From Typhlomys cinereus (lineage: Eukaryota > Chordata > Mammalia > Rodentia > Platacanthomyidae): a stretch of DNA of 64,000 nt. A program made the translations under genes and the position numbers. Below the pieces are notes generated by a model, which was not told the origin of the DNA, did not search any database, and saw nothing but the letters and a program-made list of their open reading frames with translations. This document shows positions 1 through 11,433 of this stretch, one piece after another. The stretch is taken from NCBI GenBank assembly GCA_023101885.1, contig JALPQD010000224.1:1911112-1975111 (forward strand). The letters are read 5' to 3'. Every line of letters begins with the position of its first letter. Position 1 is the stretch's first letter.

Positions 1-883
1 TTTACTCTGTAGCCAAGGTCGGTCTTGAATCTGTGATTCAGTCTCCTGAACAGCTGAAATCAAAAATTAGTAACACCAGTCCTTAGCTAAGAGGATTTAA
101 CAAACACAACCTGTTTGTTAAATAGATCTGCATGATATTTTCTATTGGGGGGGCACATTTAGAAGTCTAGAAAACCAAGTGAAAATGCTTACTTTTTCAT
201 TCCCTGCATGATCAGAAAAGAATTACTTAGCCAAGAGAAACACTATTTATATTTTAGAGTCAAGCTGTAATTCTTGAAAAACAGGAAACCACATATCTAC
301 AAGCCAACACAGCAGCAAGGGCATCGGGCTGTCTTGAGTCAGAGTCAAGGCACTGAACTTCAACTCAGTTTCCTGATTTTAAAATGGAAAATGAGCTGGG
401 ACTTCAGTCACAATTAGGTATAGACGATCTGTCGTGGGAAAAAGGCTTTGAGTACTGAGGAGTTCTCCGGCCCCACACAAGCCACTGGGAGAACCCAGGC
501 TGATCTCATGACATCACATCCTAGAATACTGTCTACACATAGAAGATACTCAGTACTTGTGAAATTATCAGCAGTGAATCTGAGATAGTTCATTTATGAT
601 ACAACTATTTCCTTAAGCTTCACTTGTGACAATAATCTTTCAACAAGAAAATGTTGCTTTAACAAGAAACACTTAGTCATGTTCAAAATGGGCCAGATAA
701 TTTAAGAAAATCAGCTGACTGACTCTCTTCCCTTAGAGACTACTACAAAAGGAGATCTGCCCTAAGGCATAACACAGAAACTACTGATGCCTTAGCGCCA
801 TAACACAGAAACTACTGATGGCCTTAGCGCCTCAGAGTGTTGAATCTACAGTGATATTCTGTACATACAGAAAAAGTTAAATT
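1..883. other. Intergenic DNA with a 31-bp tandem duplication
   Basis: I see no gene or recognisable mobile element in most of this stretch. At 768-798 and 799-830 a segment beginning CATAACACAGAAACTACTGA and ending CCTTAGCGC occurs twice head to tail, differing by one inserted G. It is a simple local duplication. Confidence 0.7.
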
Positions 884-1038
884 GGGGCTGGTGAGATGGC
901 TCAGCAGGTAAAGGTGCTTCACACCAAACCTGATATCTGGGTTCAATCCTTGGAAGCCACATGATGGAAGGAGAGAACCAGCTCTTACAAGTTGCCCTCT
1001 GACAATGAAGTTCCTACCCTCCCCCCCCAAAAAAAAAA
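884..1038 (+). repeat. B4/RSINE-like SINE
   Basis: The tRNA-like head reads GGGGCTGGTGAGATGGCTCA. It is followed by the CCACATGATGGAAGGAGAGA and GTTGCCCTCTGAC blocks typical of rodent RSINE/B4 elements, and the copy ends in an A-rich tail. This family is shared by mouse-related rodents and supports the host assignment. Confidence 0.75.
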
Positions 1039-1043
1039 GTTTA

Positions 1044-1339
1044 GGTGCTGGAGAGATGTCTCAGGGGTTAAACCTTTGCTTTGCAAGCAAAAGGACCTGA
1101 ATTCAGATCCCAGATTCCATTTAAAAACACCAGATAGAAATGACAGCAACCTTCAATTCTAGACCTGAAAGGCAAAGCCAAGGAAATCCCAAAGAAAAGC
1201 AATAAAGAGGAGACCAATCCAGGATGATTTCTGAAGAAATCATACTTCAGCCTCCATAGGCACACACAGTGCCCTCTTCTACACATACTCATATACACAT
1301 ACACACCCCCACATGCAAAAAAAATAATTAATTTAAAAG
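1044..1339 (+). repeat. Older tRNA-headed SINE (family B)
   Basis: It has the head GGTGCTGGAGAGATGTCTCA, the GACCTGAATTCAGATCCC B-box region, and a body with 'ggaggtagaagcaatccaggatgattcctgaag'-type homology (here diverged) before a CA-rich tail. It is one of more than a dozen diverged copies in the window. Confidence 0.75.
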
Positions 1340-1349
1340 TGTTTAGCAA

Positions 1350-1570
1350 TTAACCAGGGACTCAGTTGGTGGGGTACTTGTAGGGTTCAATTTCCAGCCA
1401 CGCATTAAAAACTGGGTTGTGGTTTGTGGGAGGTGAAGGCAGGAGAATCAGTAGCCAAGGTCATCCTTGACTATGGATTGGATTCAAAGCCAGTCTGAAC
1501 CTTAAAAAAAGAAAAAAAAAAAGAAAGAAAGAAAAGGAAAAAGAAAAAAGAACCTTTTTTTTTTTTTTAA
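1350..1570 (+). repeat. ID_B1-like composite SINE with purine-rich tail
   Basis: A degraded ID-like head (GGGACTCAGTTGGTGGGGTA) is followed by a B1-like 3' part (GGAGGTGAAGGCAGGAGAAT). A long A/G tail at 1504-1572 breaks into an A run. Confidence 0.5.
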
Positions 1571-1738
1571 AGAAGACTGGAAGTTGGAAGGGAGATATGT
1601 TAACATGTGAGGAAGAGGAGCTTGGAGGGCTTGGGTAGTAACAGGCAGTGTAGGTGGGCATATCAAAATACACTACATATGCTACATGCATGCAAGATTT
1701 CCAAAATAAATACATGAATATTAAAATCAACAACATAA

Positions 1739-2020
1739 AGGTCTGGAGATGACTCAGCGGGTAACACACTTGCCATGCAATGTGAGTACTAAAGCTCAGA
1801 TTATCAGCACACAGAAAAACATGCCACTGGGCATGGGAGTCCTCCTATAACCCAGTGCTCTGCTCCAGAGTTGCAAACAGGATTCTAGAACCAACTGGCT
1901 ATGTTGACTAGCCAAGTGAGAAATTCTGCCTCAATATATAAGGCAGAGATTGAGCAAGAAAAATACCTGTGTCAACTTCTGCCCACATGCACACATTCTG
2001 GCCACAACCTGGGAGCACAT
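1739..2020 (+). repeat. B4-like SINE
   Basis: The head GATGACTCAGCGGGTAACAC is followed by a B1-related middle (TGGGCATGGGAGTCCTCCTA) and a tail of ACCTGTGTCAACTTCTGCCC then CACATGCACACA. This order matches the rodent B4 arrangement of an ID head fused to a B1-like tail. Confidence 0.6.
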
Positions 2021-2057
2021 ATATGTACCAACACCACATACACATGCAATATATATA

Positions 2058-2262
2058 TAGCTAGCCAGGTAGCTCAGCATTTAAGGCACCTGCGCAAAAA
2101 CTTGGTGAAACCTGACAACCTGAGTTTGAACCTCAGAAGTCCATATGGTGGAAGGAGAGAATTTCAAAAGTTGGTCTTCACCCATGCACCACACATGGAT
2201 GGATGCTTTCTTTCTCACGCAGATAAGTGAAAGGAATATCAAAACAAATTTAAAAACCAGGT
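2058..2262 (+). repeat. RSINE/B4-like SINE
   Basis: It has the head GCCAGGTAGCTCAGCATTTA and the internal block AGTCCATATGGTGGAAGGAG. It is strongly diverged but follows the order of the other RSINE copies. Confidence 0.6.
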
Positions 2263-2504
2263 GCAAAAAATAAGAGATAATAAGTAATACGAGATCTGTA
2301 TATACAAAACCCACGTATTTCATATTTACTTCCACACTTTGGTGGAATGTTCACAAACAGATCAAATTTATATAATCCATTTTAATAAAATCTGAGATTC
2401 AGTTCACCGATACTGAATAAATAAATAATACTTTGTAGGAAAAGAGATGACTACAAAGCTACTATAGTAAAAAGCATTGCTGAATTTATAATAAGGAAAA
2501 GATA

Positions 2505-2625
2505 AAATTGGGTGTGGTGGGCAACAACTGTAATTCCAGCAGCTCTACCAGAGATGCAGCAGGAAAATCAGAAGTTCTATAAAACTGCTGGAGGTCAGTC
2601 AAGGTTACATGAAATCTCGTCTCAA
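2505..2625 (+). repeat. B1-like SINE remnant
   Basis: GGGTGTGGTGGGCAACAACT, TGTAATTCCAGCAGC and the closing GTCTCAAAAAA resemble a degraded 7SL-derived B1. It supplies the A-rich site used by the SINE that follows. Confidence 0.55.
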
Positions 2626-2638
2626 AAAATTTTTTGAG

Positions 2639-2893
2639 GGGGCTGGAGAGGTGGCTCATGGGTTAAGCCTCTGCCTTGCAGGCAGAAGGTCCTGAGTTCG
2701 GATCCTAGACCTCACATATAGATGCCAAGTGGAAGTGGGGGCAGCCTGTGTTTCTGGTCCTGCTAGGGTGGAACCTGTGAATCCCGGGGCAGAGTAAACA
2801 AGGAGGTAGTGGAGGTGGTCCATGGTGGTTCCCGAATTCATCCGTGGTTCTACACACACACACACGTACACACCATTGAATAAATAATAAATA
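2639..2893 (+). repeat. Young tRNA-headed SINE (family A)
   Basis: The A box (TGGCTCATGGGTTAAG) and B box (GAGTTCGGATCC) are visible, followed by the family body, a CA tract and an A-rich tail with AATAAATAATAAA. A near-perfect direct repeat of AAAAAATTTTTTGAG flanks it on both sides. The TSD is low complexity, so the edges are uncertain by a few bases. Confidence 0.85.
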
Positions 2894-3379
2894 AAAAAAT
2901 TTTTGAGAAAAAAGTTACTGATTTAATCACAAAACTTTTGGATGACTGGTAAATTCAGTTCCTTCATTTATACTTTCTCCAGCAATTTCTCAATCTCTGA
3001 AAGTTAAATTAACAGTCTACATCCTTGAAATAGGGAACTTTGGATTTTCAACATCAAGGAATGTATCTAAGACAGCAAAGGAGTTCAGTCCAAGGAGAGC
3101 TTTCAATATAGGGGTTTAAGGGTAAGAAGATCCAGTACACTGCCATGCCCCAAGAGAGATAGCTTCAGGGCATATCACCCCAAGCAAATATTTACATATT
3201 CATTAACTTTGCCTTTAAAAAGTAAGAGTACAAGGCCATTTCAGGATTTGGGATTTTAACATTCAGCTAACTTAGTATGGGATCATGTAATTTCATGAAA
3301 AAACTAAGCATGAAACTCCTTCCACTTGTTTTTCAAAAATATTGAAAATAATCTTTAAAAAGGGGGGGGCTGAATTTTG

Positions 3380-3835
3380 AACTGGGTGTGGCAGTGGTTT
3401 TCTCCAGCATTTCAGGGATTAAAGAGGGAAGATCTTGAATTTCAGGCTACACAGTGAGACCCTCCCTCAAACCCTTGGGAATCCCAGCACTTGGGAAACT
3501 GAGACAGGAGAGTGCCACCAGTTCCAAGCCAGTTTAGACTACACAGATACATGGGGTGTAGGCCAGCCTGAGATAAAGGGAGACTTTATCAGAAAAAACA
3601 AAAAACCGGGACCAGTGAGAGAGCTAAGCAGGTAAAGGTGCTCGCTACTACATGAGTTGACCACCTGAACCCATGTAAAGATGAAGAGAATTGAGAGATG
3701 AAACTGTCCTCTGCCCTCCATACATACGCTATGGCCTATGCACCTGCACTCACATATACAAATCACATACACATATTCACTCGATAATGATAAAGTTAAA
3801 ATTTTTTAAAAATCATCACTCATCTTTTTTTTTAA
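3380..3835 (+). repeat. B1-like remnant followed by RSINE-like SINE
   Basis: 3380-3600 contains B1-like pieces (GGGAATCCCAGCACTTGGGA, GGCCAGCCTGAGATAAAGGG). At about 3608 an RSINE-type head (ACCAGTGAGAGAGCTAAGCA) starts and runs into a CACATACACA tail. 2894-3380 shows nothing recognisable. Confidence 0.55.
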
Positions 3836-3837
3836 TT

Positions 3838-3849
3838 TTAACTTTATTT

Positions 3850-3901
<52 letters not shown>

Positions 3902-4088
3902 CCCTATGGAGGCCCAAAGGTGACTATAGGATTGCTTTTACCTCCTTTTTCCTTTGCTCTTGGATTTCCGAGGCTCTGCAGGTTGCTGCCATATCTGCCT
4001 GGTGTTTCTACATGGGACCTGTAATCAGAACTCAGGACCTTTTGCTTTCAAGGCAGAGTCTTAACCCCTGAGCCACAGTCTCCAGCCC
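3838..4088 (-). repeat. Older SINE (family B), minus strand, with (GT)n
   Basis: Read on the minus strand it starts GGGCTGGAGACTGTGGCTCA and ends in a CA microsatellite (GT on the plus strand, 3854-3891). The body includes the AGGTCCTGAGTTCTGAT block. Confidence 0.8.
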
Positions 4089-4121
4089 TCAATTTTTCCT
4101 TTTTAAAAATATTTTATTTAT

Positions 4122-4262
4122 GGGCTGAGAGGTGGCTCAGGAGTTAAGCCTCCGCCTTGCAGGCGGAAGGTCCTGAGTTCGGATCCCAGATCCCACGTAT
4201 AGACGCCAGGTGGAACACGCATATGCACACAGTTGAATAAATAATAATAAAAAATTAAAAAA
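4122..4262 (+). repeat. Internally deleted family A SINE
   Basis: The head is nearly identical to young family A copies, through ATCCCACGTATAGACGCCAG. The sequence then jumps to ACACGCATATGCACACAGTT, so about 150 nt of body is missing. AT-rich direct repeats flank it. Confidence 0.8.
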
Positions 4263-5640
4263 TATATTTTATTTATTAAGAGGGAGGGCCATGCACATAT
4301 GCATGCCATGGTGCAAGGGTGAAGGGCAGAGGAGAACTTTCAGAAACCAGTTCTCTCCTTCCATTATGTGGGTTTCCAGGAATTGAACTGGGTTTTACCC
4401 AAATTAAAAACTGAATTAAAAAAAAAAACTGTGATGCTAGGTACAGTGGTATACACCTTCAATACCAGAAGGAGGAGGAGGAAGAGAGAAAAGGAGGGAA
4501 AGGGGGGAGGAGAAGGAGAAGGAAAGGAGGAGAGAGAACTGTTAGTTCAACCAGTTCTTTTCAAAATTCAGTTAAACCAAATAGGAAACAGAGGAGGCAG
4601 CCGGTCCTGATAGTCTGATTACCCCATAACGGAACATCAACTTCTGTGACAATAAAGCATGCATATGTGTTCTACATGCTGCGAAAGAAAGCAACGCTGA
4701 AAGTAACCTGAACTTTATTCTGCCACATAGTCTAACCTCTGGGTTAGAGCTTGGCATCTGAGGACAACATGATGCGTCAAAACTGTGTTGTTGCAAAGTT
4801 TAAGAGTTAAACCACACCACAGAAATGCAAAGGCCACTGTGAGACAATAAGACACACTAATTCAGATGTGTGATCCTTCATTTTCCTTGGGCAGAAGGCA
4901 AAGACTTTCCAGAACCCAACCTTTAAGTTTCATATCTCTAGTACCACCCATCCCATAATATTTCAAAATGGAAACCTATCCCTCATATGGAAATTCAGTC
5001 TCTTCCTCTATCCCAAAGTGACTAAAGCCGTTTCTTCCAAAACCTGTCCTTTTTTTTTTTCTCTCCTTAAACACACCTGAATTCAAACGAGTCTCCCTAG
5101 TTTTAATTAGGATTCAATCTTTCTCTTATTCTCCCTAAGATTATTAAAACCTTCCTTCTCTTCACTTCTTTTTTTGCACGTTTATCTTCAAATACACACT
5201 CCAACACTGGCAAGAGACAGCACCTTTAAATTAAAGCAGGCGAGCCATTTAGAACTTAACTCTCTGGTGACTCTATTTCCAGAGTATCCACTCAAGGAAT
5301 CCTTTCCACTAAAGATGAAAGGCAAGCTTAGGAAACACATTAGACAGAGGAAGTAAACACTCGGGTAGGGCATGCCTGGGTAGTTTGCAAGCTTCGGGGA
5401 AGAACTAGACTCTATCGTCCACGTCTCTCTGGCCCGACAAGCTTGTCACCACCTAAGTCTAAGAGAGACAACCACACACACACTCATCCACTCACTCACA
5501 AACACACCTTCTGAACATTCTACATGGCCTTGCTGTGAATCCTGCGCAAAGCCCTACTCCTCTCGACCTCCTGATTCTTCATGACAGAATTGTCACTTTG
5601 CAACTAACTCTCCCAAGCGATCCTGTCTTCGTTCCTGTTT
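4263..5640. other. Degraded RSINE (minus) then unique DNA, no gene
   Basis: 4265-4395 resembles an RSINE on the minus strand (CCAGTTCTCTCCTTCCATTA, TGTGGGTTTCCAGG). A purine-rich GGA/GAA tract lies at 4461-4545. From 4546 to 5640 I see no recognisable gene or repeat. Confidence 0.6.
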
Positions 5641-7110
5641 CCGCACCGCAGGTTTTCAATTCGCCTAGTTCTTCCGCGGCCAGTCTTCCTCCCTCCCCCC
5701 CACACCGCACCCGCAGGATTAAAATCATGCCACCCCGCCCTTAAAGAGTCCTGAGCGAGGCAAATGGAATCACCCGCAGCCAGGGCTTTCCACCTACACC
5801 GCTAGGGAAGACTCGGACACCCCTTCAAGCCAAGGACGATTTGCATAACAATATGGGGTGGAGAAGCCCAAGCAGTCAAAGGCTCCAAGGTCCCTCACAA
5901 TTTGATTAATAGAACTCCTATTCCTATTACAGGAAATGTCATCGATCAAATTGATCCCTCTAACTCGTTGACTTGGGCTGGCACGGACAAGGGGCTGGCA
6001 AGGGCAGTCACAGAATCCAACATTTGAAGGGGCGAGAAGAAAACGGCATCCAGAGAAAGTAGGCACCCCGTTTTCTTAAAGACGCCCTCTTCCTTTGCCC
6101 CAGGCAGCGATTCTCCGAAAGGCTTCCAATTTTCCGGAGTCCAGAGGAGGCTGACCCCGGCCCCACGCCTCCTCTCCACCACAATTACAAGGACCTGGTG
6201 CCCCCCTAACCTCGCTCCGCCAGACGCATGGGGGAGGGGGTTCGGAGTGGAGGCGAGAAGAGCCCGGCTTTTACTCCTCCAGAAACTTCTGGGACTCTGC
6301 TATTACGCAACCCAGGGACCAGGTTCCAACAACGGGACGTCTTCCTCGCAAGACTCGGAAGCAAGGGGAGTCCGGGGGCGAGGGAGTAAGTCTCTACGGC
6401 CCCGTCCCTATCCCCGGGTTTTCTAGCCGCTACCTGCTGCGGAACTGCAAACAGGGGCGTCGCGCGCTCCCTCGCCCGTTCGCCCCGGAGGTTCCCACCG
6501 GAAAAGTGGGAAAGGCCAGCGTCTTGAGTCAGCGTGCCGGGAAGCCCGCACCAAGCCTTCCAAGAAGTTCGCGACCGGTGACCCCAGCGGACCCCCCGCC
6601 TGGGCCGGGGGCGGGGAGGACCCAGGCAGGGCTCATTTTACCTTCCCTGTCCCTGGATCCTCCAGTCCCCACCTCGGGCGTCCGGGTCTTCTCCGATAGC
6701 GGGACCAGGATCTTGCCCCCGGGCTCGAGGGGCGCGGGGTTAGGCTTCGGAGCCGCCGCCGCGGGGCGCGCAGGCGGACGGCCGAGTGCGCAGGGGCCGC
6801 ACGGGGCTCGGCCAACTCCCGGCTCTCCAGCTCCGAGCGCCAGCCGCCCCGGAACGCCGGGAGGTCCAAGCCACGCCCCTCGCGCGCTGGGCACGCCCTC
6901 TAGGCGAGGCCCCGCCCTGCCCCTCCCTGCCCCCACCCTAGCGCCGGTGCCCGCTGCGCCGGGATCCACGCCCCCTAGCTGGCGCCACCGGGTAGACGGG
7001 GAACATCGCGGCCCTGGGGGAGCTGAGGGGGGGAGCACCGGAGGGAGCACGGCAGCGGCCGCATCGTCCCCGCCTGGGTGACCCTGCCCCAGGCTGTTGC
7101 AGGGCAGCAG
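5640..7110. promoter_or_regulatory. CpG island, probable promoter; transcript unknown
   Basis: CpG dinucleotides are dense from about 5640, and very dense at 6400-7080, against an AT-rich, CpG-poor surround. This is typical of a mammalian promoter. Two good splice-donor matches exist on the minus strand: CAG|GTAGCG with the junction at 6435/6434, and AAG|GTAAAAT at 6642/6641. They suggest a first exon transcribed leftwards. Open frames of 170-190 codons occur on both strands, but they are proline-, glycine- and arginine-rich with no domain, as expected by chance in GC-rich DNA. No downstream coding exon is visible at 1-5640, so the gene may lie outside the window or be non-coding. Confidence 0.65.
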
Positions 7111-7219
7111 AACCCTCTAGCTGGACGACGAGATTAAGCCCCGGGTCAAGTTCCGACTGAAAGTGTCAAGGAGGCTTTTGGCAATCTCTTCACAATTGAA
7201 ACGGATTGTGCCCTTTAAT

Positions 7220-7460
7220 GGACATAATGACTAACATCTGGGGAGCATTTTACAGCTTAAAAAGGCTTTTCACACACAGACCCGTTTCATCCTCACAACA
7301 ACCTTATAAAGCAGATATATTGTTCCCATTTCCCAAATAATGAAACCGAAGAACAGAAAAATAAGTATTGTGCTCAATGTCACAGGCTTCAAAGCGACAT
7401 GGGAAACCAGGACTCTGGGAATTCAGCCTCTGGCCCCTTGGCGTGCGCTCAGCCAAGCCA
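7220..7460 (+). repeat. MIR element
   Basis: It has the MIR order in forward orientation: CATCCTCACAACAACCTTAT, then a degraded 'cccattttacagatgaggaaactgag' block (CCCATTTCCCAAATAATGAA), TCAATGTCACAGGCT, and an ACCAGGACTCTGGGAATTCA end. It is ancient and diverged. Confidence 0.8.
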
Positions 7461-8395
7461 CGGTGCTGAGAATCCTAACAGACACAGGAGAGTTAAGTAG
7501 CTTCCAAATTCCTATGACCACACTAAATAAGCCTCCTTCATCCCGACCTCACCTTCCTTCCCTAAAAAGAGCCAGACTGAATGACATGGCCTACTCCCCT
7601 TTCCCAACACCTTAGCGATTTGAGATGAGGGGGAAAAAATCACTTCATTTAAGTACTATCCAGTGTATAATGAACATGAATGTAAAGTATAAAAAACAAG
7701 TCCTACTTCGCCCTCTGTTTTTTTAAACTCTGTTTTGCCCCTTATGAAACCTTCATTGTCCACAAAGTTGAAAACTGATTGATAAATATCTGCATTTCCA
7801 AATTGAACCCTTGATTGACTACCGTGCTTTATTTCCCATATATGCTTTTTCCAAAATAAAGGAGATGTAGTTCAGTAGTAGGGTTCTTTCCTTGAACACC
7901 CCCCCCCCAATCCTCCTACTTTCATCTCTCAGTGCTGGAATTATAGGCATGTGCCACTACATTGAGGTTATGATGGAGACAAAACCCAGAGCTTCAGTGC
8001 ATGGTAGGTGAGCCCTCTATCAATTGAATTACATCCTCAGTCCTAGTGGCGGGTGTCTGTAAATGAAATACTAGATGGGACAGGAGTCATCTTTGACAGA
8101 TAAGTGCTTTGAAGTTCTTAAAATATTCTCACCAGTCACCAGCATGTTTATCTTTTTGTTTTGTACCAAATATACTTCACTGTGAAAGACAGGGGGAAAG
8201 GGGGATGTTGACATTGGAAGCTTAGAAGTTTCATTTTCTTACCTTTGGAGTTGAAAATGATGTAGTTTTGGTTCAGAGAGCAGTTCATTCCATTTACATG
8301 AATATTCTTAGGGCCTGTGCCAAGAGACAGGACCCATCAATGACAGACAGAAACCCAGTTTCCATGAAACTTCCAGTGAAATGACAGAAAGCAAG
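7461..8395. other. Unique DNA with a possible B1 remnant
   Basis: 7860-8045 has B1- or ID-like fragments (GAGATGTAGTTCAGTAGTAG and GTGCTGGAATTATAGGCATG) around a C run at 7900-7909. Nothing else is recognised. Confidence 0.45.
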
Positions 8396-8849
8396 TGTAT
8401 TAGTCAGGGTTCTCTAAAGTCAGAATCAACAGAATGAATATATAAAAGGGAATTTATTGAGTTGGCTTACGAGATATGGCAGAGGTAGTCCAATGATGGC
8501 TGCCAGTAGCTGCACAGTCCAGTAGTTCAGTGGGTGACAGCTGAAGGCTGGAGGATTCCTAGAGAGTTTCTAGTCTAGTCAAAAACTTAGAGGGTTGGAG
8601 AGCTAGAGGGTCGAAGAAATGAAGAAACCGGGTGGCAGGAGGGAAGCACTTGCTAGCACAGCGTCAGAGAGTCTCTCCTCTTTGCAGTCTCCTGTTCTAT
8701 GTTCCTTTTATCTGGTTCACTACTGGGAAGTTCCGGTGGGATCAGGGCTGGTCTTTGTATTATCCAGATAATCTCTTGGGTGGTCTCTGCTGATCTTGTC
8801 AGGTGTGGTCTCAGATGATCTTAGTTGACACCCAGGATTAACTATCACA
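8396..8849 (-). mobile_element. Solo LTR, MaLR-like
   Basis: The 454-bp element begins TGTATTAGTC and ends AACTATCACA on the plus strand, flanked by a perfect 5-bp duplication GCAAG (8391-8395 and 8850-8854). The minus-strand reading begins TGTGATAGTTAATCC, like the other LTRs of this window. A 5-bp duplication with TG...CA ends fits ERVL/MaLR LTRs. No internal retroviral sequence is attached. Confidence 0.8.
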
Positions 8850-8944
8850 GCAAGTGAGTGGATGCAGCGCACTCTCCTACTGATTCATCCTGCATGGTGA
8901 TAGTTGATTCAAATACTTAATTCAAAATCAATTTTCTCACAATA

Positions 8945-9365
8945 AAAAAGGGGATTCAGCAAGACAACTCAGCAAGGTGCCTGATCACATAACTGGCAAC
9001 CTAAATTTGACCCCCAGAAGCCCATATGGTGGAAGAAGGGGACCAACTTCCAAAAAGTTATCCACCTAGACACCATGATATGTATAAAACTGCTCTCTTT
9101 CCTCTCTCCCAAATAAATAAATAAACATTTTTTAAAAGAAAAAGTAGGAACTGTGAATATATATAGCACAGTAGTAGAACAGGCCCTTCATACACATACA
9201 TACACACCCAGGCTGAGGTTGTGGCTCAGTTGTTAGTGTGCTTGCTTAGCATGCACAAAGTCCTGGGTTATATTTCCAATACTTCATAAACTGGGTGTCC
9301 TGGTATATACCTGTAATTCCAGAAGCAGAAGGATCACAAGTTCAAGATCATTCTTTTCATTTGTT
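8945..9365 (+). repeat. RSINE-like SINE then ID_B1-like composite
   Basis: 8950-9160 carries an RSINE-like middle (AGCCCATATGGTGGAAGAAG). 9212-9360 has an ID head (GAGGTTGTGGCTCAGTTGTT) joined to a B1-like 3' part (TGTAATTCCAGAAGCAGAAG). Confidence 0.6.
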
Positions 9366-9527
9366 TGTATGTATGTTTAAATAATATTTGTATTTATTCC
9401 CCAGTAATCTCATACAAGTACATTTTGGTTACTTTTATCCTCTCCTCACCCTGGAGGTTGCCCCAACACAGTCCTTCCCATCCTCATATCCTTTTTTTAA
9501 ACTGAACTATAATACAATATCTGAGCA

Positions 9528-9595
9528 GGGCTGGAGAGATAGCTTAGGGGTTAAGCCTCAAGCAGAAGATCCTGAGTTCAAATTCCAATCCCATC
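9528..9595 (+). repeat. Family B SINE, 5' piece, split by an LTR
   Basis: The head GGGCTGGAGAGATAGCTTAG and B-box region run to CCCATC at 9595, where an LTR interrupts. The same element resumes at 10080. Confidence 0.8.
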
Positions 9596-10079
9596 TGTCA
9601 TAGTTAGGCACAGGTGTCAACTGGACAGTTGAGGGTTTGAGCTCTGGGCACATTTGTGAAGAATTAATGATTGGGTTAAGCCAGAGCAAACCTACAGGAG
9701 ATTGTCTGACTGATGGGGAAGGCCTGGGTGGGTGGGATTAGGCCCAAGAATAAAACACAGAGAGCTAGTTGACAGAGTCGGCATCCTTGTGTATATTTGA
9801 CCAGACATGGTAAGTAAGGATCGTCCCTCTTTCAGCCATTATGTAGAAATGGTGTAGCCAGTTCCCTCGGCCCTGGTGTTGGTGCATGCTCTCCTGTCAA
9901 GTTGGACAGACTGTAACCGGACTATCAGTAAGAAAAGAAAAGAAAAGAAAAGAAAAGAAAAGAAAAGAAAAGAAAAGAAAAGAAAAGAAAAGAAAAGAAA
10001 AGAAAAGAAAAGAAAAGAAAAGAAAAGGAAAGCCATTTGATGGTCATTTATCAGCAACCATGCAGTTATACCTGCTATA
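9596..10079 (+). mobile_element. Solo LTR (MaLR-like) carrying a (GAAAA)n tract
   Basis: It starts TGTCATAGTTAGGCACAGGT and ends near GCAGTTATACCTGCTATA. It is the forward counterpart of the LTR at 33290-33716 and is inserted in a family B SINE. The flanks CCATC and CCATG are probably a 5-bp duplication with one change. Inside it, 9932-10027 is a pure AAAAG pentanucleotide array of about 19 units. Confidence 0.8.
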
Positions 10080-10275
10080 CCATGTAAAAATGCCAAGCAG
10101 AAATGGCAGCGGCCTGCACTTCCAGCCCTGGGCAGAGCCTGAGAAATCCCAGAGCAAAACTAAAAGGAGATAGAAGCAAGCCAGGATGATTCCTGAAGTC
10201 ACCCTTGGTCCTTCACAGGTATACGCAGTGTTCTTTCACATACACACACACACACACACATACACACACACAATT
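10080..10275 (+). repeat. Family B SINE, 3' piece
   Basis: It continues the interrupted SINE: the TGCACTTCCAGCCCTGGGCA body, the AAGGAGATAGAAGCAAGCCA block, then a CA-rich tail at 10240-10273. Confidence 0.8.
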
Positions 10276-11045
10276 TGAGGAAATGGGAAAGAAACCCACT
10301 AATCGATGAACCAAAATTCCATAATAGAGCTAAAAATGTGTCTAGTGTCTTCAGTGACATTTTTTTTGAAAGTTTAGAATTTTATTTTTATGTACAAAGA
10401 GCCAGCATAACATCTTTCACTGAGCAGATGGTCTTCAGTCCATTCAAGGAAGGTTATTTAGTCCAACTTAATGAAGCCTGTGTCTTTGGGTACCGAGGGA
10501 AACACCAAAGGCAAAAACGTTCAGCCCGTATTTCCAGATCAGATCTTGGTGGTTTGAGCAGGAGAGGGAACCCTGGCTGAATTTCGAGGGTGAATCAGTA
10601 GAGCTGCTGGCGACCATCTTGCTCCCAGTCAACCAACGAGGAAAAAGCATTAGTGACACTTTATCCACCTTCTTGTTCTTCTATCTGGGGTTTTGTTTCC
10701 TTTTGAGACCAGGTCTCATTGCATAGTTATGACTGGGCTAGACTCAAGAAGGTCAAGCTGGCCTCTAACTTGTGGAATCATCCTCTTGCTTCGGTCTTCC
10801 ATGTGCTAGGATTAAAGGTTTTGCACCCCACTCTTACATCTCTACATCAGGAATGCTTTAGTCACATTAGTTAATATGCTCAATGGAAAGTCTTGCTTTT
10901 TTTTTTCTCCTTTTAAGCTAGAGTTGTCCAAGCTGTCCTTGAACTCCTGGCTCACACAGTCCTTCCGCCTCAGTCTTTCAAGTAGCTGGGATTACAAGCA
11001 CGCACACCTGAACTACACCTCATTTTCTTCACTGTGAAGATATAG
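10276..11045. other. Unique DNA with two minus-strand B1-like SINEs
   Basis: 10276-10670 holds nothing recognised. 10685-10830 and 10905-11010 are B1-like on the minus strand (GAGACCAGGTCTCATTGCAT; GTAGCTGGGATTACAAGCAC). Confidence 0.55.
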
Positions 11046-11050
11046 TCACA

Positions 11051-11274
11051 GGGCTAGAGAGATGGTTCAGGGGTTTATACTCTGCCTCCCAAGCAGAAGG
11101 AATTGAGTTCGGATTCCAGGTTCCCCAAAAAGCTCCAGGGGGAAATAGCAACTGCTTGCACTTCCAGTCCTAGTGGGCAGAACCTGGAAAATGCCAGGGC
11201 GAAGCCAAAAGGAGGTAGAAGCAATCCAGGATGATTCCTGAAGCCACGCTTGGTCCTCCACAGGGACACAAAGT

Positions 11275-11308
<34 letters not shown>

Positions 11309-11338
11309 GCTAATTAAATAAAATATTAAAAAATTAAT
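11051..11338 (+). repeat. Family B SINE
   Basis: This is a full copy: head GGGCTAGAGAGATGGTTCAG, GAGTTCGGATTCC B box, AGGAGGTAGAAGCAATCCAG block, CA tract at 11276-11306 and an A-rich end. Confidence 0.85.
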
Positions 11339-11433
11339 ACATAGTCATAAACATTTCTATTCCTTCTGAAGTAAAGCAAGTCTCTGAAAAAAAAAGTTCC
11401 ACACAATCCCTCTTTTAAAATAAGGAGGATTCT

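Noticed and set aside
6506..7081. A 191-codon plus-strand frame and 173-codon minus-strand frame in the CpG island
   Set aside because: Both are Pro/Gly/Ala/Arg-rich, overlap each other, lack domains and are expected by chance where stop codons are rare in GC-rich DNA.
9932..10027. Regular short repeats suggesting a CRISPR-like or satellite array
   Set aside because: It is a pure AAAAG microsatellite without spacers, inside an LTR in a mammalian genome.
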